A DNA stretch of 64,000 bases from assembly GCA_001949185.1 (NCBI GenBank), contig BDGG01000001.1, forward strand, positions 526,485-590,484, in the 5' to 3' direction. How positions within the stretch are numbered: the first letter of the stretch is position 1; each line of letters opens with the position of its first letter. Of this stretch, positions 36,627 to 47,849 are shown piece after piece. This stretch comes from Ramazzottius varieornatus. Lineage: Eukaryota; Tardigrada; Eutardigrada; Parachela; Ramazzottiidae. The notes beneath the pieces were generated by a model. That model had not been told where the DNA came from, did no database searches, and saw only the letters and a program-made list of their open reading frames with translations. Both the position numbers and the translations under genes were made by a program.

Positions 36627-38823
36627 ATGTTTTCTTCCCAGCAGAAAGTTTGGTATACTACCAGATTGGCAGCAAAATGCACAGCTGTCCGTAATGGTCA
36701 GTTGCGAATATGTACTTTACTAGCAGCTTATTTCTAAGCGTTTGCAAACATATTCTAACATGTTTTGATATGACGGCCGATTTTGTTTATGCACTGTCAG
36801 CAGTAAATATTGGACAGAAGCCGCATCCTAAATTCACGAGGCATCTCAGAGGTTTCGAGAAACTCCAGCTCCTGTCAATTTACGACGATGTCGGATGGTT
36901 GAAATGATAAGGTGGCTGGTCAAGTGTACCATTATAGCTGGTCAATCAGCAGGCCGATCAGATAAGGCGTGAGAGATGCCGCTTGCTTGTTTTCCGCTCT
37001 GATTCCCCCACACCACCGATAAGACGAACGAGGATGATAATTAAAATTTGTCAGAGACTTCCATAAAGATGAATCGATATGCTCATCAGCCAGCTTCCTT
37101 CCCCCGATAACTCTCAAAATTCTGATGGATACCATCACAATCATATTCCTATTCGGTTCGATCAAGGGGCAAAAAAGATCCAGCAACGATTCATATTAAA
37201 AACCAGGTTCATTCATTTCGACGTTTCAGGAGCCTGATCAGAAGTCCGTTCACGTCCGCTTGAGTATCAGGACTTCGCAAAGCGAATGCAGAGCCTGATT
37301 TTTCGAATTTCTTCTACGAGTATTTCTTGAAATCTGACATCCTCAAACTGCAGCCGTTGCTTCGTTCCACTCCTTCCCGGTGGTATTCACGTCTCTCGAT
37401 GATCCACAGTGCATCTCCAATGGGAAATAACCCTTACCATAATAAGACAAAAGCCTACAATGGGAAGTGCCAGTGAGTTGTTGACATATCACTAATTAAC
37501 TCATTACACCTTAATCGCTACACAGCGGTCACTTGTCTAGTGCTGGCCGTCCATTCAACCAGGCGAAAAACGTTGGCTGTAACCCGAGCTTCTTTTGCTG
37601 TTACACCTGCGTCTGCAGCTACCCAAGTACCCTAATGGAGGAAAGCTGATGCGCATATCTGGATGTTGGACAAACATGTTATGTTTATAGGGAAAAGGAC
37701 TGGTGTTTATGACATGGCGTGCTGTGTACCACACATTGTGCTGGGAGTGTCCTTCTTCACTTGCCCCTTCCTCGAAGAAACTCGGCGCTGTAATGGCTGA
37801 AAGAGATCCGCGCACAGATTGCCAAACACCCACGGCGATGAAGGAAGCCTAAACATCCTCCAAATACATGCTCTAAGTTGAATGGGTTACACATGGAAAC
37901 GCACGAGTGCAAACAGGGGAAGGCACAGTGGTTGACTTTAATGGACAACATGTGGGCTTCTACAAGTAATTCATTTCCCGTCAACAAGTCCACTTGTTGT
38001 TCTAAATTTGTCGACTGAGCATATTTATGAGCCATTATAGATTCTGAGCGCAACATGGTAGTTTATGCCTTATTGCACATTATTTGGGAGCTCGGCGCGC
38101 CAGCACAACCCGATCGTCTTCCCAAGTGGCGCACGGTCTCGATGATGCCGAATAGAAACATCGAAAAACTTCGAAAAACGACCAGGTATACCTTTCTGCC
38201 TAGCTCACGTTTGTTGGAATGTGGTGGAATGGAAAACTCCCCTGTCACTTGAAATCGACCTTCTCAAACCGTGCCAGACTCAGGACCACAGATTATACTG
38301 TAGCTCAAGATCATGTAGTAGGGAAGGCGAGTATCTGGTCCGTAACTTTCTCTGGATTCAGCTTAAAGTCCCATGGAGTGCAGCAGAACAGTAGATCATA
38401 GGCAGCAATCAAATCTGGTGGCCAGGATCGAATTTCTTCCAGACTATCGCCGACGCGTCGGTAAAATTTTACGCCAGATTTCGATCAGCTTCCGTGTGGC
38501 GTGTTAAGTGCCCCAAAACAAGGGCGGCGTACAGCTGTAAACAATGCCGCCACAATAAACAGGGCCAAATACCGGACCACACAACAAGGATGCGATCTCC
38601 AGTCAGCGCGAAGCCTCGGAGAAAAGGCTAGGCAAAAAATTCACGAGTCCAACGTACTCCTGTTGCGTTTTCGAAGTGCCGGTAGTTGACATGACGACCT
38701 TGTACTCTAACGAAGCACGAAGGAAACCGTAAAAAAAGTGAACAGGACTCGCAACTCGCTCCGCGTCCTTCTGTTGACTTTCGACTACACTGACCACAAT
38801 CAAAATGGTCTGTTTGTCGCGTG
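36627..38823. other. Intergenic region downstream of Twist
   Basis: No gene is supported. A partial RepA arm lies near 38090-38190. A minus-strand frame around 38330-38470 has coding-like composition (for example LEEIRSWPPDLIAAYDLLF) but no start, splice partners or recognised family. Confidence 0.4.
38090..38190. repeat. RepA partial copy downstream of Twist
   Basis: AGCTCGGCGCGCCAGCACAA then GATCGTCTTCCCAAGTGGCG and CACGGTCTCGATG; the right arm is missing. Confidence 0.65.
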
Positions 38824-40014
38824 ATGAAGATCGACCTGCGCTTTCCACCATTTAGATTTTTCGTCGCTTGGTTTTCCTTTGGTGTGTGTATCACAACCGG
38901 AATCGGCTGCTTATTCTTCATTGCCGGAATCGGTAAAACATCGGAGCGTTCGTCATCCGCTTTACACCGTTTGCGATACCCTGATCAACCCGGAAGTAAT
39001 CAGTCGACACCGTCATCTTCGAATTCTAGCGGAATTGCCGAGTGTAAGCTCCCTGTCGTTCCTCCGACAAATATTTACTGGTTGATATTTGACGCAGTCT
39101 TTTGTTTTCATCGATTACATTTCTAAAGAAAAATATCACGGTTACCGTACACGCTGGACGAGACATCATGAGCCAGTACAAATTACGGGGCGAGGCGGAA
39201 AAGACGGCAAAAATGAAATTCGAACGTAGAAAAGGTGAAAAGTCCATTAGTGTGAATCAGTCGCGTGCGTACGTTCTTCTGTATCGCCGCAGCGAAAAGG
39301 TCGTGTCAATAATTTTTACCAGCCCATAAGTCCTCGTCGTGAGTGTACTGAGAGATGTGAGAAAAAAATACGAGGACTTTCAGCTGATTTAGGTAGTAAC
39401 TCAAACAGTTTCTGAACCAGTTTTAAGGCTGTGGGGACGCGTCAAGTCAGTCCGGATTTTTCCTTCTACGATTTTCTACACGTCAACGTTATCTGGTTGT
39501 TCTGCTTCCAGTTGATATTCCTCAAGTCTGCCTCAACTTTTCCTCCGTCGTTGCGTCCGTCAACCAGATTAAAGCGCAGACTTCAGCTCTACGTGTCTCC
39601 CTCTACTCTTCCGGTGTTCACTGGACCATCGCCCAGTACCAGAGACATTACGGCTTCCCCATCTACGTTCTTTGTATCCTGTCCGCCTTCGTCGCACTGA
39701 TCGCTACCTTGATCAACTGCGTATGGCCACCCGAAGACGACATGGATTCTCCGCCTGGCTCGAACTACAAAGTGCGGAAGATTCGCATGCGTGTACCGCA
39801 GAAGCATCAACGATGGTCAGGCTACGTGTACACCCACTTGGAGTCTCCGCGACCAGGTGGCGACAATGTGGCGCTGGTGGAGAGTTCCTCCGGACAGAGT
39901 GGCATGAAGAACAGAAGGGACGATGAGACTATGTTTGACCGGGGAACCATGCAATTTCTGCAGAAGACTATTACTGCCTGTGAAGCGCAACCTCAGCAAC
40001 CTGATTACACATGA
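38824..40014 (+). CDS. Unrecognised two-pass membrane protein, 2 exons
   Basis: Exons 38824-39043 and 39512-40014 join at phase 1 across a strong GTAAGC donor and a TTCCAG acceptor, giving 240 aa. The first hydrophobic segment is at about residues 12-34 (FFVAWFSFGVCITTGIGC and onward). A Ser/Pro-rich loop of about 85 residues follows, then a second segment at about 121-143 (FPIYVLCILSAFVALIATLI). A hydrophilic tail rich in Arg, Gln and Ser ends the protein. I do not recognise the family. Frame continuity across the intron, matched phases and membrane-like segments support a real gene. The start is tentative, because exon 1 is also open in a second frame. The 468-nt intron contains a RepB copy. 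Candidate poly(A) signals follow at 40283 and 40338. Confidence 0.65.
39165..39310 (+). repeat. RepB copy inside the intron of the two-pass membrane protein gene
   Basis: Shares the ordered blocks GGCGGAAAAGACGGCAAAAA, ATTCGAACGTAGAAAAGGTG, GTGAATCAGTCGCGTGCGTA and CGCCGCAGCGAAAAGG with the other RepB copies. Confidence 0.8.
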
Positions 40015-40282
40015 TTGCCTTAACTTTGTCGATCAGATTTTCGCCCGCTTTCCGATTGTTTACAGTATACAAGATGCATCCATGCAGGTGATACCTAGTA
40101 CAGTCACAATTAAGATCGTTGTTATTGATGGTGTATTGATTCGGATGATCACCTGCAAGGCTGCCTTTCGTACACTTTATTCCAAAGTTTCCATCTTTAT
40201 CATTGAAATATGGTTTACCGAGCTGCAAACTACTCCATCTGCGCTACCATCTTATGCCTAAGAAATTAACTGTGCATGGTAG

Positions 40283-40343
40283 AATAAAAGTGTAATGATG
40301 AGAAACAATTGGTGGAGCCACCTGTACAGTCTCAGAAAATAAA
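40283..40343 (+). terminator. Two candidate polyadenylation signals for the two-pass membrane protein gene
   Basis: AATAAA occurs at 40283-40288 and 40338-40343, about 270 and 325 nt after the stop codon at 40014. Confidence 0.45.
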
Positions 40344-40860
40344 GATTCGGATTTCTTATGAAAAGAGGATGTAGATGGTAGACACTAGAGAACTGGAAAA
40401 GAACGCCCCTGACCGCTAGCACTCCAGCAAAAGAGTGCAGCCTATCGATACCAAGAATACGATCCCGCAGTCGACCGAAAACTTCGCTTTCCCTGCGGCT
40501 GAAGCAAAGCTCGTCTTCGCTTGACGTTAACGCGTGTTTGGTCCATTCTGCTCAACTTCGGACTGAGAATAAGATCAAGATGGCGTTCGACAATTGATAT
40601 TCGTGGAATTCGGGGCGATATGAAGGTAGTCCAGTACTGCGCCGCTCTCTTGGAACTATGGAACCGTCGGAACGCTGCTCGTACATGACGTCATCTTTGG
40701 AATTCCCTTACCACATTAGTTGATTGAACGGTTGTTGATTCAGGGACTTACATCAAGCTTCTTGGTTTTCTTCTCGACAAAGCCAAGAAATAAGGTTTAA
40801 TCTCTCGCGCGTGTCTCTGATCGCTGAAAAGACCACTTGTACCATCTGACGTCGAGCGCG

Positions 40861-42641
40861 ATGGAGGAGAAACCTCGCATGGAACGGATCAAATGGGTGG
40901 ACACGGCGTCAGAGCCACTGGAAGGACATCGAGCACAGAGGCGGGTCAGCCCATTGAAGGATTTTCTGGCTGGAGGCTTCGGAGGAACGTGTCTGGTTGT
41001 CGTCGGACATCCTTTGGATACTGTAAAGGTAAGACAGTCCTACTGAGAAGCAAATCATCGGTTGAGCGGTCGGAAAATGAGTTGGTTGTTCTGTTGCAGG
41101 TCCGGTTACAAACGATGCCCAAAGTGGCACCCGGCAGTGTACCTCTCTACACTGGCACGTTGGATTGCTTCCAGAAGACCATCAAACAAGAGGTAAAACA
41201 ACCCTGAAGTCTTGGTATTTTTCATGTATTTTTTCGAGTTGAAAAGGCGACCAGGTTGTCCCGAAGAGAGTAAGAAAAGAGATCGATTCAACGGACGAAA
41301 TTTGACATTTTGACTTCCGGTTGTAACACTATAGCTTGCCGTCATAATACATGGTTTTGTGGTGAGCTGTAAGGTCTGTCGCTGTCGTTGCAGGGTTTCA
41401 GGGGCCTTTACAAGGGAATGGGTGCACCTCTCGCTGGCGTCGCTCCTATCTTCGCAGTTTCCTTCTTTGGTTTTGGACTAGGGAAGAAGCTTCTACAGAA
41501 GCATCCAGACGAGAAACTCACGTAAGGAGGCGTATAGAATGTCTGGCTGAAAGGTTATGGAAAGCGGGGTTTTGTTTTCAGTGCATTGCAGCTCTTTCAA
41601 GCCGGATGTCTGGCCGGTGTTTTCACCACGGCCATCATGGCTCCTGGTGAAAGAATAAAATCTCTTCTGCAGGTGGGACGAAGGCGGCTGTTTCTTGTTT
41701 GCAGACAGAGCGCAGCTGACAAATTTTCTAGTGAAACTCTACTCCTTTGGAGAGAATTTTCTGGAAATCTGTATTTCTAGCATTGCCAGCAATATTTCCA
41801 GTTTGTCAAATGTATGTTAACTTTTAGCTTTCCTGTAGGTCCAGCACGGTCAAACACAGCCAAAGTATTCCGGTCCTCTCGACGTCGTCAAGAAACTTTA
41901 TGCGGAAGGTGGTCTGAAGAGTGTCTTCCGGGGCACTGGTGCCACGCTTCTTCGCGACGTTCCAGCCAGCGGCGTTTACTTCATGTCCTACGAATGGCTA
42001 AAGAAAGCCGTCACACCACCTGGTGAAGATCCCTCCAAGATCAACCCTCTACGCTCCATCCTGGCTGGTGGGACAGCCGGCATACTCAACTGGATAGTGG
42101 CACTTCCGCCTGACGTCCTGAAATCTCGTCTGCAGACTGCCGCTGAGGGAACTTACCCTAACGGCATGAGGGATGTCTTTAGGGAACTCATGAGGGAGGA
42201 AGGACCCAGAGGACTGTTCAAAGGCATCACACCGGTCATGCTGAGAGCGTTTCCCTCAAATGCCGTAAGGCTCTTCACCAAACCCGACTTCTATTTGCAC
42301 TGCACCATAGTTTTCCAGTGTGACCAGAAAGATATAGAAATCAGGGAACTTCGTTTGCCATTCACGTGATGTCATACTTTATGAATAGACATTAGTGAAC
42401 AATGGCCCGTGGAAAATAGAAAGCAGTGAGCCTTCAAGAACATCGATTTTAACTGGAATTTGATATTTCTAAATTATACAGCTGCACAAAATTACAACAA
42501 CAAACAACAGTGTAAAAAACAGTAAAAGGCACGGATTGTCGTTTAGGAAAGGGAAGCTAATGTTCTTTTGTATTGCAGGCATGCTTTTTAGGATACGAAG
42601 TAGCCATGAAGTTCCTCAACAACGCAGCACCGAACTTGTGA
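40861..42641 (+). CDS. SLC25A20: Mitochondrial carnitine/acylcarnitine carrier (CACT), 6 exons
   Basis: Exons 40861-41028, 41100-41192, 41394-41521, 41582-41672, 41839-42264 and 42579-42641 join in frame to 322 aa, slightly longer than human CACT (301 aa) because of the N terminus. The three carrier repeats carry the signatures HPLDTVK, APGERIK and [12 protein letters not shown]-specific stretches include [40 protein letters not shown] and the C-terminal [20 protein letters not shown]. The carrier exchanges acylcarnitines for free carnitine across the inner mitochondrial membrane to feed beta-oxidation. The last 21 codons sit alone in exon 6. Reading through the donor at 42265 instead would give a different tail, so splicing is required for the family C terminus. 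The stop is only 52 nt from the stop of convergent ARPC4. Confidence 0.96.
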
Positions 42642-42693
42642 AGAGACTAAATCTGAAGCGACGGAAGTAGATTCTTTTCCGTGTTTCGTCTTC
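42642..42693. other. 52-nt gap between convergent stop codons of CACT and ARPC4
   Basis: Neither strand shows an AATAAA in the gap. Both 3' UTRs must therefore extend into the opposite gene, giving overlapping antisense transcripts. Confidence 0.7.
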
Positions 42694-43638
42694 TCAGAAC
42701 TGCAACAAAGAAGTTGATATTTTAACGGGGATTCTTTGATTTATTTTATCCTGTTTTATCAGACTTGCCTTCTTAAGGAATTCTTCTGCACAGATGCGAG
42801 CTCGCGCATTGAGCGTTAATTTCATGTCACTAATTTCTTTGTCGATTTCCTCCATGAAACTAATGACGAAATCCACCAGCTTATGCTTGTACATCTGCTC
42901 GGTGTTAAAGTTGGTGATTAGGAAGCTGATATCGTACCCCTAAAAACAAATCAGCACGTTCAGAATGGACGGTTTTCCAACTGGCGCATGTTTGTGCAGC
43001 CCGACAATGCAAAGCTGCGCTACTTGACCGAAGAAACCAATAAACATTGCATATCTTTAGTTAGATTTTTCGTCTGTCAGTCCAGCAAATATTCTCGAGA
43101 AGAAAAAATATACCTCGATAGGTTTCCTTCTCATGATTGAGAAGTTTTCAGCGCGCATAGCCATGAAACGCATGAATTTGTGGCAGAGAAGCTTCTCGAT
43201 TTCATCGGCTTGCTTGATGGCGATGCTGACTCGAACGGAATTTACGGAACCTTCGATCAGTACTCTTTCCTTCTCGTTTCTGCTGATCACTACCGGGTTG
43301 AGAAGAAGCTCCTTTGAAGATCTGTCAACAAGGATACAATGCAAAGCAACCTGAGGCAAGCCAACGCAACATAGAAAAGACAATCAGACCCCACCCCGAT
43401 CAAGTGGCGCATCACGTAATATCTTGACACGGGTCTGTGCGCCACAGCTATCATTCTCACCTGACTTCCACTTCGGGCTTGTTGTGCCTTTCCACCACTT
43501 GGCTATCAAAATTCTGGACACACAGCGCTGCCGTTAACGTTGCTCGAACGGCGTTAAGGTATGGACGTAATGTGGCAGACTGCGAACAGAACCATAGTTT
43601 CAATGGGTGATGAGGAGACTCAATGGTTGACTTACCAT
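42694..43638 (-). CDS. ARPC4: Actin-related protein 2/3 complex subunit 4 (ARPC4), 5 exons
   Basis: Exons in + coordinates, read right to left: 43638-43636 (ATG only), 43579-43461, 43321-43114, 42939-42769 and 42699-42694. They join to 169 codons, 168 aa, exactly the human ARPC4 length. Diagnostic stretches are [75 protein letters not shown] and [24 protein letters not shown]4 forms the core dimer with ARPC2 in the Arp2/3 complex, which nucleates branched actin. Exon 1 contains only the initiator codon followed by GTAAGT. The last intron (42700-42768, 69 nt) has GC-AG ends with the classic AAG|GCAAGT donor. Splicing it restores the family ending EEFLKKF. Because 69 is a multiple of three, retention would add 23 residues without a stop. 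Confidence 0.95.
42955..43050. repeat. RepA copy in an ARPC4 intron
   Basis: Left arm GACGGTTTTCCAACTGGCGC; right arm AGCTGCGCTACTTGACCGAA, diverged. Confidence 0.6.
43385..43455. repeat. RepA short copy in an ARPC4 intron
   Basis: CCCGATCAAGTGGCGCATCA and GGTCTGTGCGCCACAGC. Arms are reduced. Confidence 0.55.
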
Positions 43639-45056
43639 GTCGCCGTGATGCGAAGTGATGAGCCTGGTTCCAGCTTTCACTCCGTACAGACGGCTTCGAA
43701 CACTTCCGTAGATGAGCAAACTATCCTTAAGTATGCGAACTCCTCTAATTGCGTGAAAACGGATGAAGGAAAAACAGACCGAGACCGTTTGCGTACTGAA
43801 GAATGAACTAGTTGTGGAAGTGAAAATTACCCAACAGGAAAGCTGGCTTGATTTTGATCGATTGTCCAATCCGTGAACTGATCAACAATCAAGCGGAAAT
43901 GTCGAAGTAAAAGGGGTTTCTGCTGTCCGCTGTCAGTACACACGCCTGGACTAGTTACCGGCCTGGGAGAAATTTCCAGCCACCGGGCGAAACCGTCCTC
44001 CGCAAGCAAAACTGATCAATCAATCAAGGCGTTACCGCTTTCGGCCAGTGGCCGAAAATTTCGTCTAGCCCGGTATTTAGGCCAGGCGCGTGTACAGTAT
44101 CAGATAACAATCATAACATCACCTACTAGTTACATCTTACACTTATGACGTTAAAGAGTAACATGTTCTCTTTGGTTGATTGTTGACTCAGTCGGGCTGG
44201 AGTCGACTTCTGAGTTCTGAACTTCTGATCCTGAAAGTCAGTAACCTTTCCCAGCTGCTCTTCTCGTTTCCTGCTAATGCTGACGCTTCCCCGTTCGCCG
44301 ACTCTGTCTCTTTCCAGGACTGCCCAGCAAGCGCTCATCAAGTGGAACCCTAAAGATAACCTCTTTTCGAGATACGCGCCCATGTTTTTCCCGAAGATTC
44401 TAGGGGTAATTCCCGAAAATTTGAAGCTACTGTCACATGGTGTAAGGGATATCGACGGAGGTCATGATACTGTACGTATAGTTGGGCAGTCGACAAAGCT
44501 TTCTGCGCATGAAATTGTGAATGCCTCTTCGCTTGGCATCCCAAAATACCGCAGAAAGATCTTGGAAATTGAAATACTCTGCCGCTTTATCAAACAACGC
44601 CGTGCCCTACAATTTCGTCGTCGGAATTAGAGTTATCCCTGCCACGGTCGGTTGAGTTCTCTTTACTGCTGTCTATGTTATTCCAGGCACCGGTATGACT
44701 GCATGGATGATTGTTTGCCACACAGTGCATCAGACGCAGTTTCCGACAGCAGTAACTTAAGACCTACACGCACGTGGTCCAGCCTTGTACATAGCCTGCA
44801 TACGACGACCGATAACGATAGTTTATTGTTCGCAAACAAGCGTTTCGTCCAGCAAAACTTGCAAAAGATGTGGACTACGCTGTTAGTAAAAGCACATATT
44901 GCAACTGCAGTCAACTACAGCAATATGATTGAAGCCTCAACCGCTCTCATATAGTACCGTTGACAAACTTCACCAAGCTCGCATCTTCGGTTTTGAGTTT
45001 GGGAAATTATAGCGTTTACTGGACGATTGTGACAGTACGTAATTTACCAATGAACC
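43639..45056. other. Region between ARPC4 and the SMYD-like gene (divergent promoters)
   Basis: The two genes are transcribed away from each other, so their promoters lie here. A plus-strand open frame at 44277-44630 has no recognised motif or splice partner. No other structure was identified. Confidence 0.4.
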
Positions 45057-47158
45057 ATGATGGACCCAAGCGGACCGTTTGATATATTTGGGCTTCTTAA
45101 ATCGAGCTACCCGGACGGAGCTACTACCAACACAATACCAGCCACTGTCCATGTTGTGCTCGATGAATACCTGACTTCAGTCTGCAGCTCATGCTTGAAA
45201 ATTCATGCGGACGACTCTAAACTATTACGGTGCTCCAGATGCTCCTTTCTTTATTACTGCTCTGCAACTTGTCAGGTCCGTCACCTCGGACACATGTACC
45301 TCAAACTTATTTCTTCCAGCTATGCGCTCGATTTATTGTCCTTGCGTGAAATTACAGAAGAACGACTGGACAAAGTCTCATCGAAATGAGTGTTCCATTC
45401 TGAAGATCATTCAGAAAACCCTGACGGATCAACCCACCAGTCTTGCTCGGCTGTTTGTCCGGATGTCGTTGAAAGTCCATGTAAGCCGGAGTTGTTGGGA
45501 TTCGGCCTTCTAGATAAGAGGTACACGGGTACAAGGTATTGTTTGAGGTTTCTACTACAGGAAGTCGCAAGTGCTGACAGATATCGAACTCCGATGCCCG
45601 TGTCAAAATTCGAGTCAAACGAAAGCTGGTCACCGGGAGTGCTGAAATTGTTTGACAGTATCGCGAACTGCAAAGCCGTTTTTCTTAGCTGGAAACCTTT
45701 CTTAGAAGCTGTGGATCATCAGTTCGGCTGCCGAGCCAGCCCCAGTCAATCGGGCCAGTTTATGAGTGCCTTGGCCGACATGAAGGGGACGGCTTTTCCA
45801 GTCTATCCACCCGGCAATCAAAAGTACAACGAGAAGTACAACGGGAATGCGCCGATAGGCTACGGCACTTTTCAATTCAAAACAGCAATTCCTCTTTGCA
45901 AGCGAAATATCGCATTTGTAACCGTCGTCGACCCGATGCTTGGACCAGTCTTGAAAACCAAAGCAGTACGACCCCTCAAGGCTGGTGATCGCGTATGCAT
46001 ATCCCCCTAATACCCGGATTCCTTCGTGTAGCACTTCTAACATCGCTATTCTTCTTTCCTCTTGTAGCAGTTCTTCGGAAACGCACTGGACCCTTTGGCT
46101 ACACCGGAGAACCAAAATCTTCATCTGATTTACCCGGAAGATTCTCATAATCAACTGCAGACAACCTATCCTCCCCATCCAATGGTGCTGTAATGCTTCT
46201 TAAAACTCACGAAACACGCCATCCTGCACCACACGCGTAAGGTCAAGCCCCGGTCCCAGAATTGTCACGTACCAATCCTCTGAGAGGTGTTTCGCGCGTA
46301 TGTTGACGTGATTCGCGAGTTTCAAGAAGCATCACAGTACGTTAGCAAAAGTTCGTCGTCTGCAACCACTTAGTGCTCTGGTGTTGCAGTTCAACCTGTC
46401 CCATCGTTGGGAGCTTTTCTGCATGTACTGCAAACAAGCGACGGTCAAAAGCCTCAGCGATCCATGGTTCGGGTATTCAACAATGCCGGTGGCTGGTCAA
46501 GAGATGCTGTGTACTTCTTGTAACCGCTTATTTCCTTGTCCGCAGCGCTTTGCGCTGTTTCTTTCAAAGCTTACGGAGCTGACCACTCCATCAGCAAGAG
46601 AAAAGATGGCTCCGCCTAAACGACCACAGACTTCACTGGCTTACCACATGGAAATGCTGCAACGGATGATGCCGCTAACACATTTGATGCAGGAGTCGGT
46701 ACCTCTTGTAGCAAAATCGAGTGTAGCTGTAGGTTTAATTTACCGAAAGATGGGACAACTGGCTGAAGAAAGCGACGATCCCGACGGAATGGCGTCGGCC
46801 TACAGGCAACTCCTGCCTATTGTCGAGTAAGTAAAGACCGCGAAAAGACACCTGACCCCTACTTACACCATTTTGCCCGAGTACGGGTATACTGGTTACT
46901 TTGTGAATCTTTCGCAGGAAACATCTGGATAAGTACGACCAGAACGTATTCGATGCACTGGCTCGGTTGATCGTTTACCATCTGGAACGTCGAGAGATTG
47001 CTCAGGGACTCGTATACCTTGAAACAGCATGGGACCGTTTACGGTTTATTCCAGGAGAACACTCTTACGATTTTTACGTTGTTAATAAGCTATTGAAGGC
47101 GGCTAGGTGTGACAAGAAGTTTTCATTCGAGAGATTCTGCCAGGTCGAACCCAAGTAG
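45057..47158 (+). CDS. SET/MYND (SMYD-like) protein with degenerate SET core, 5 exons
   Basis: Exons 45057-45275, 45358-45480, 45561-45992, 46390-46826 and 46918-47158 give 483 aa. The MYND zinc finger is complete but split by an 82-nt intron: C43, C46, C59, C62, C68, C72, H81, C85 (CSSCLKIH, LRCSRCSFLYYCSATCQ, KNDWTKSHRNEC). In SMYD proteins the SET domain surrounds the MYND and methylates lysines. Here the N-terminal glycine motif is absent. The region expected to hold the NHSC motif reads YGTFQFKTAIPLCKRN. AVRPLKAGDR resembles the end of SET (DIKPGEE). A Cys-rich post-SET-like segment (WELFCMYCKQ, LCTSCNRLF) and a helical C-terminal domain follow, as in SMYDs. The junction 45992/46390 is the least certain, since an alternative acceptor near 46069 gives a shorter protein ending in a stop. 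Probably a non-catalytic or very divergent SMYD. Confidence 0.75.
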
Positions 47159-47840
47159 ACGGCAGTTTGTCACAGACACTGATACAATATCGTAAACCTC
47201 AAGTATGCGTTAGTTTGTTCAGTGTGGTTAACCGGCTAGCGGCCATATGTATGCAGGGTCGAGAAAAACACATTTTTCGCAAATAGCTTATCTAAACTGA
47301 AACTTGTTCCGAATAATATGTACGAGAAGACGTTGCAAAGTTAGGCGGCTAGTGCCGGAGTTCTAAAGTAAGCCACCGGATATTAAAAGAATGCCATCGA
47401 AAGGTCTACGCTTTATAAGATGCGCCTAACTTTATAACCTCGGCTTACGCCGGCTAACTTTATAACTTTCTCTCTTGGTGGAGTGTAGTGAGTGTTTAGC
47501 GTACATTGCTCTGCAATGCAAAAATGCCACCAGAAACAAAATTTAAATTTGTTAATTTTCATCGGTGTTTCAAAGTGAAGCAATTTATGCCGAAATTTGG
47601 AGTCGCTACTCCAAATTTGACATAATGCATATCACAGGAAAATACTCGTCCGATTGCAAAACAGCAAGGAACAGGGGATCACTCTCGCGTGGAATATGAT
47701 ATCTGACCGTCAGTGTCGACCGGCGTGAAATGTCTGATGAGCAACTAGGCAGACATTGCCAAAGATCAGTGGACCGAAGTAGTGCACAAGGGTTAAAACA
47801 GTGAAGAGGTGTCGTGGCTTTCGTGATCGAAACCTTCGAC
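47159..47840. other. Intergenic region between the SMYD-like gene and the GLUT array
   Basis: No gene is seen. Around 47335-47480 there are repeated and inverted short blocks (AAGTTAGGCGGCTAGTGCCG, CGCCGGCTAACTTTATAAC) that could be part of another short interspersed repeat. Confidence 0.35.
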
Positions 47841-47849
47841 GCGTTGCAG

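Noticed and set aside
42265-42369. Read-through C terminus of the carnitine carrier
   Set aside because: The donor GTAAGG at 42265 and acceptor at 42578 give the conserved carrier C terminus in exon 6; the read-through tail has no family similarity.
43561-43806. Plus-strand 81-codon frame at the ARPC4 5' end
   Set aside because: It is antisense to ARPC4 exons 1-2 and has no independent support.
45702-46178. 158-codon minus-strand open frame
   Set aside because: It is antisense to the SMYD-like exons, whose frame and splice phases are consistent. Shadow frame.
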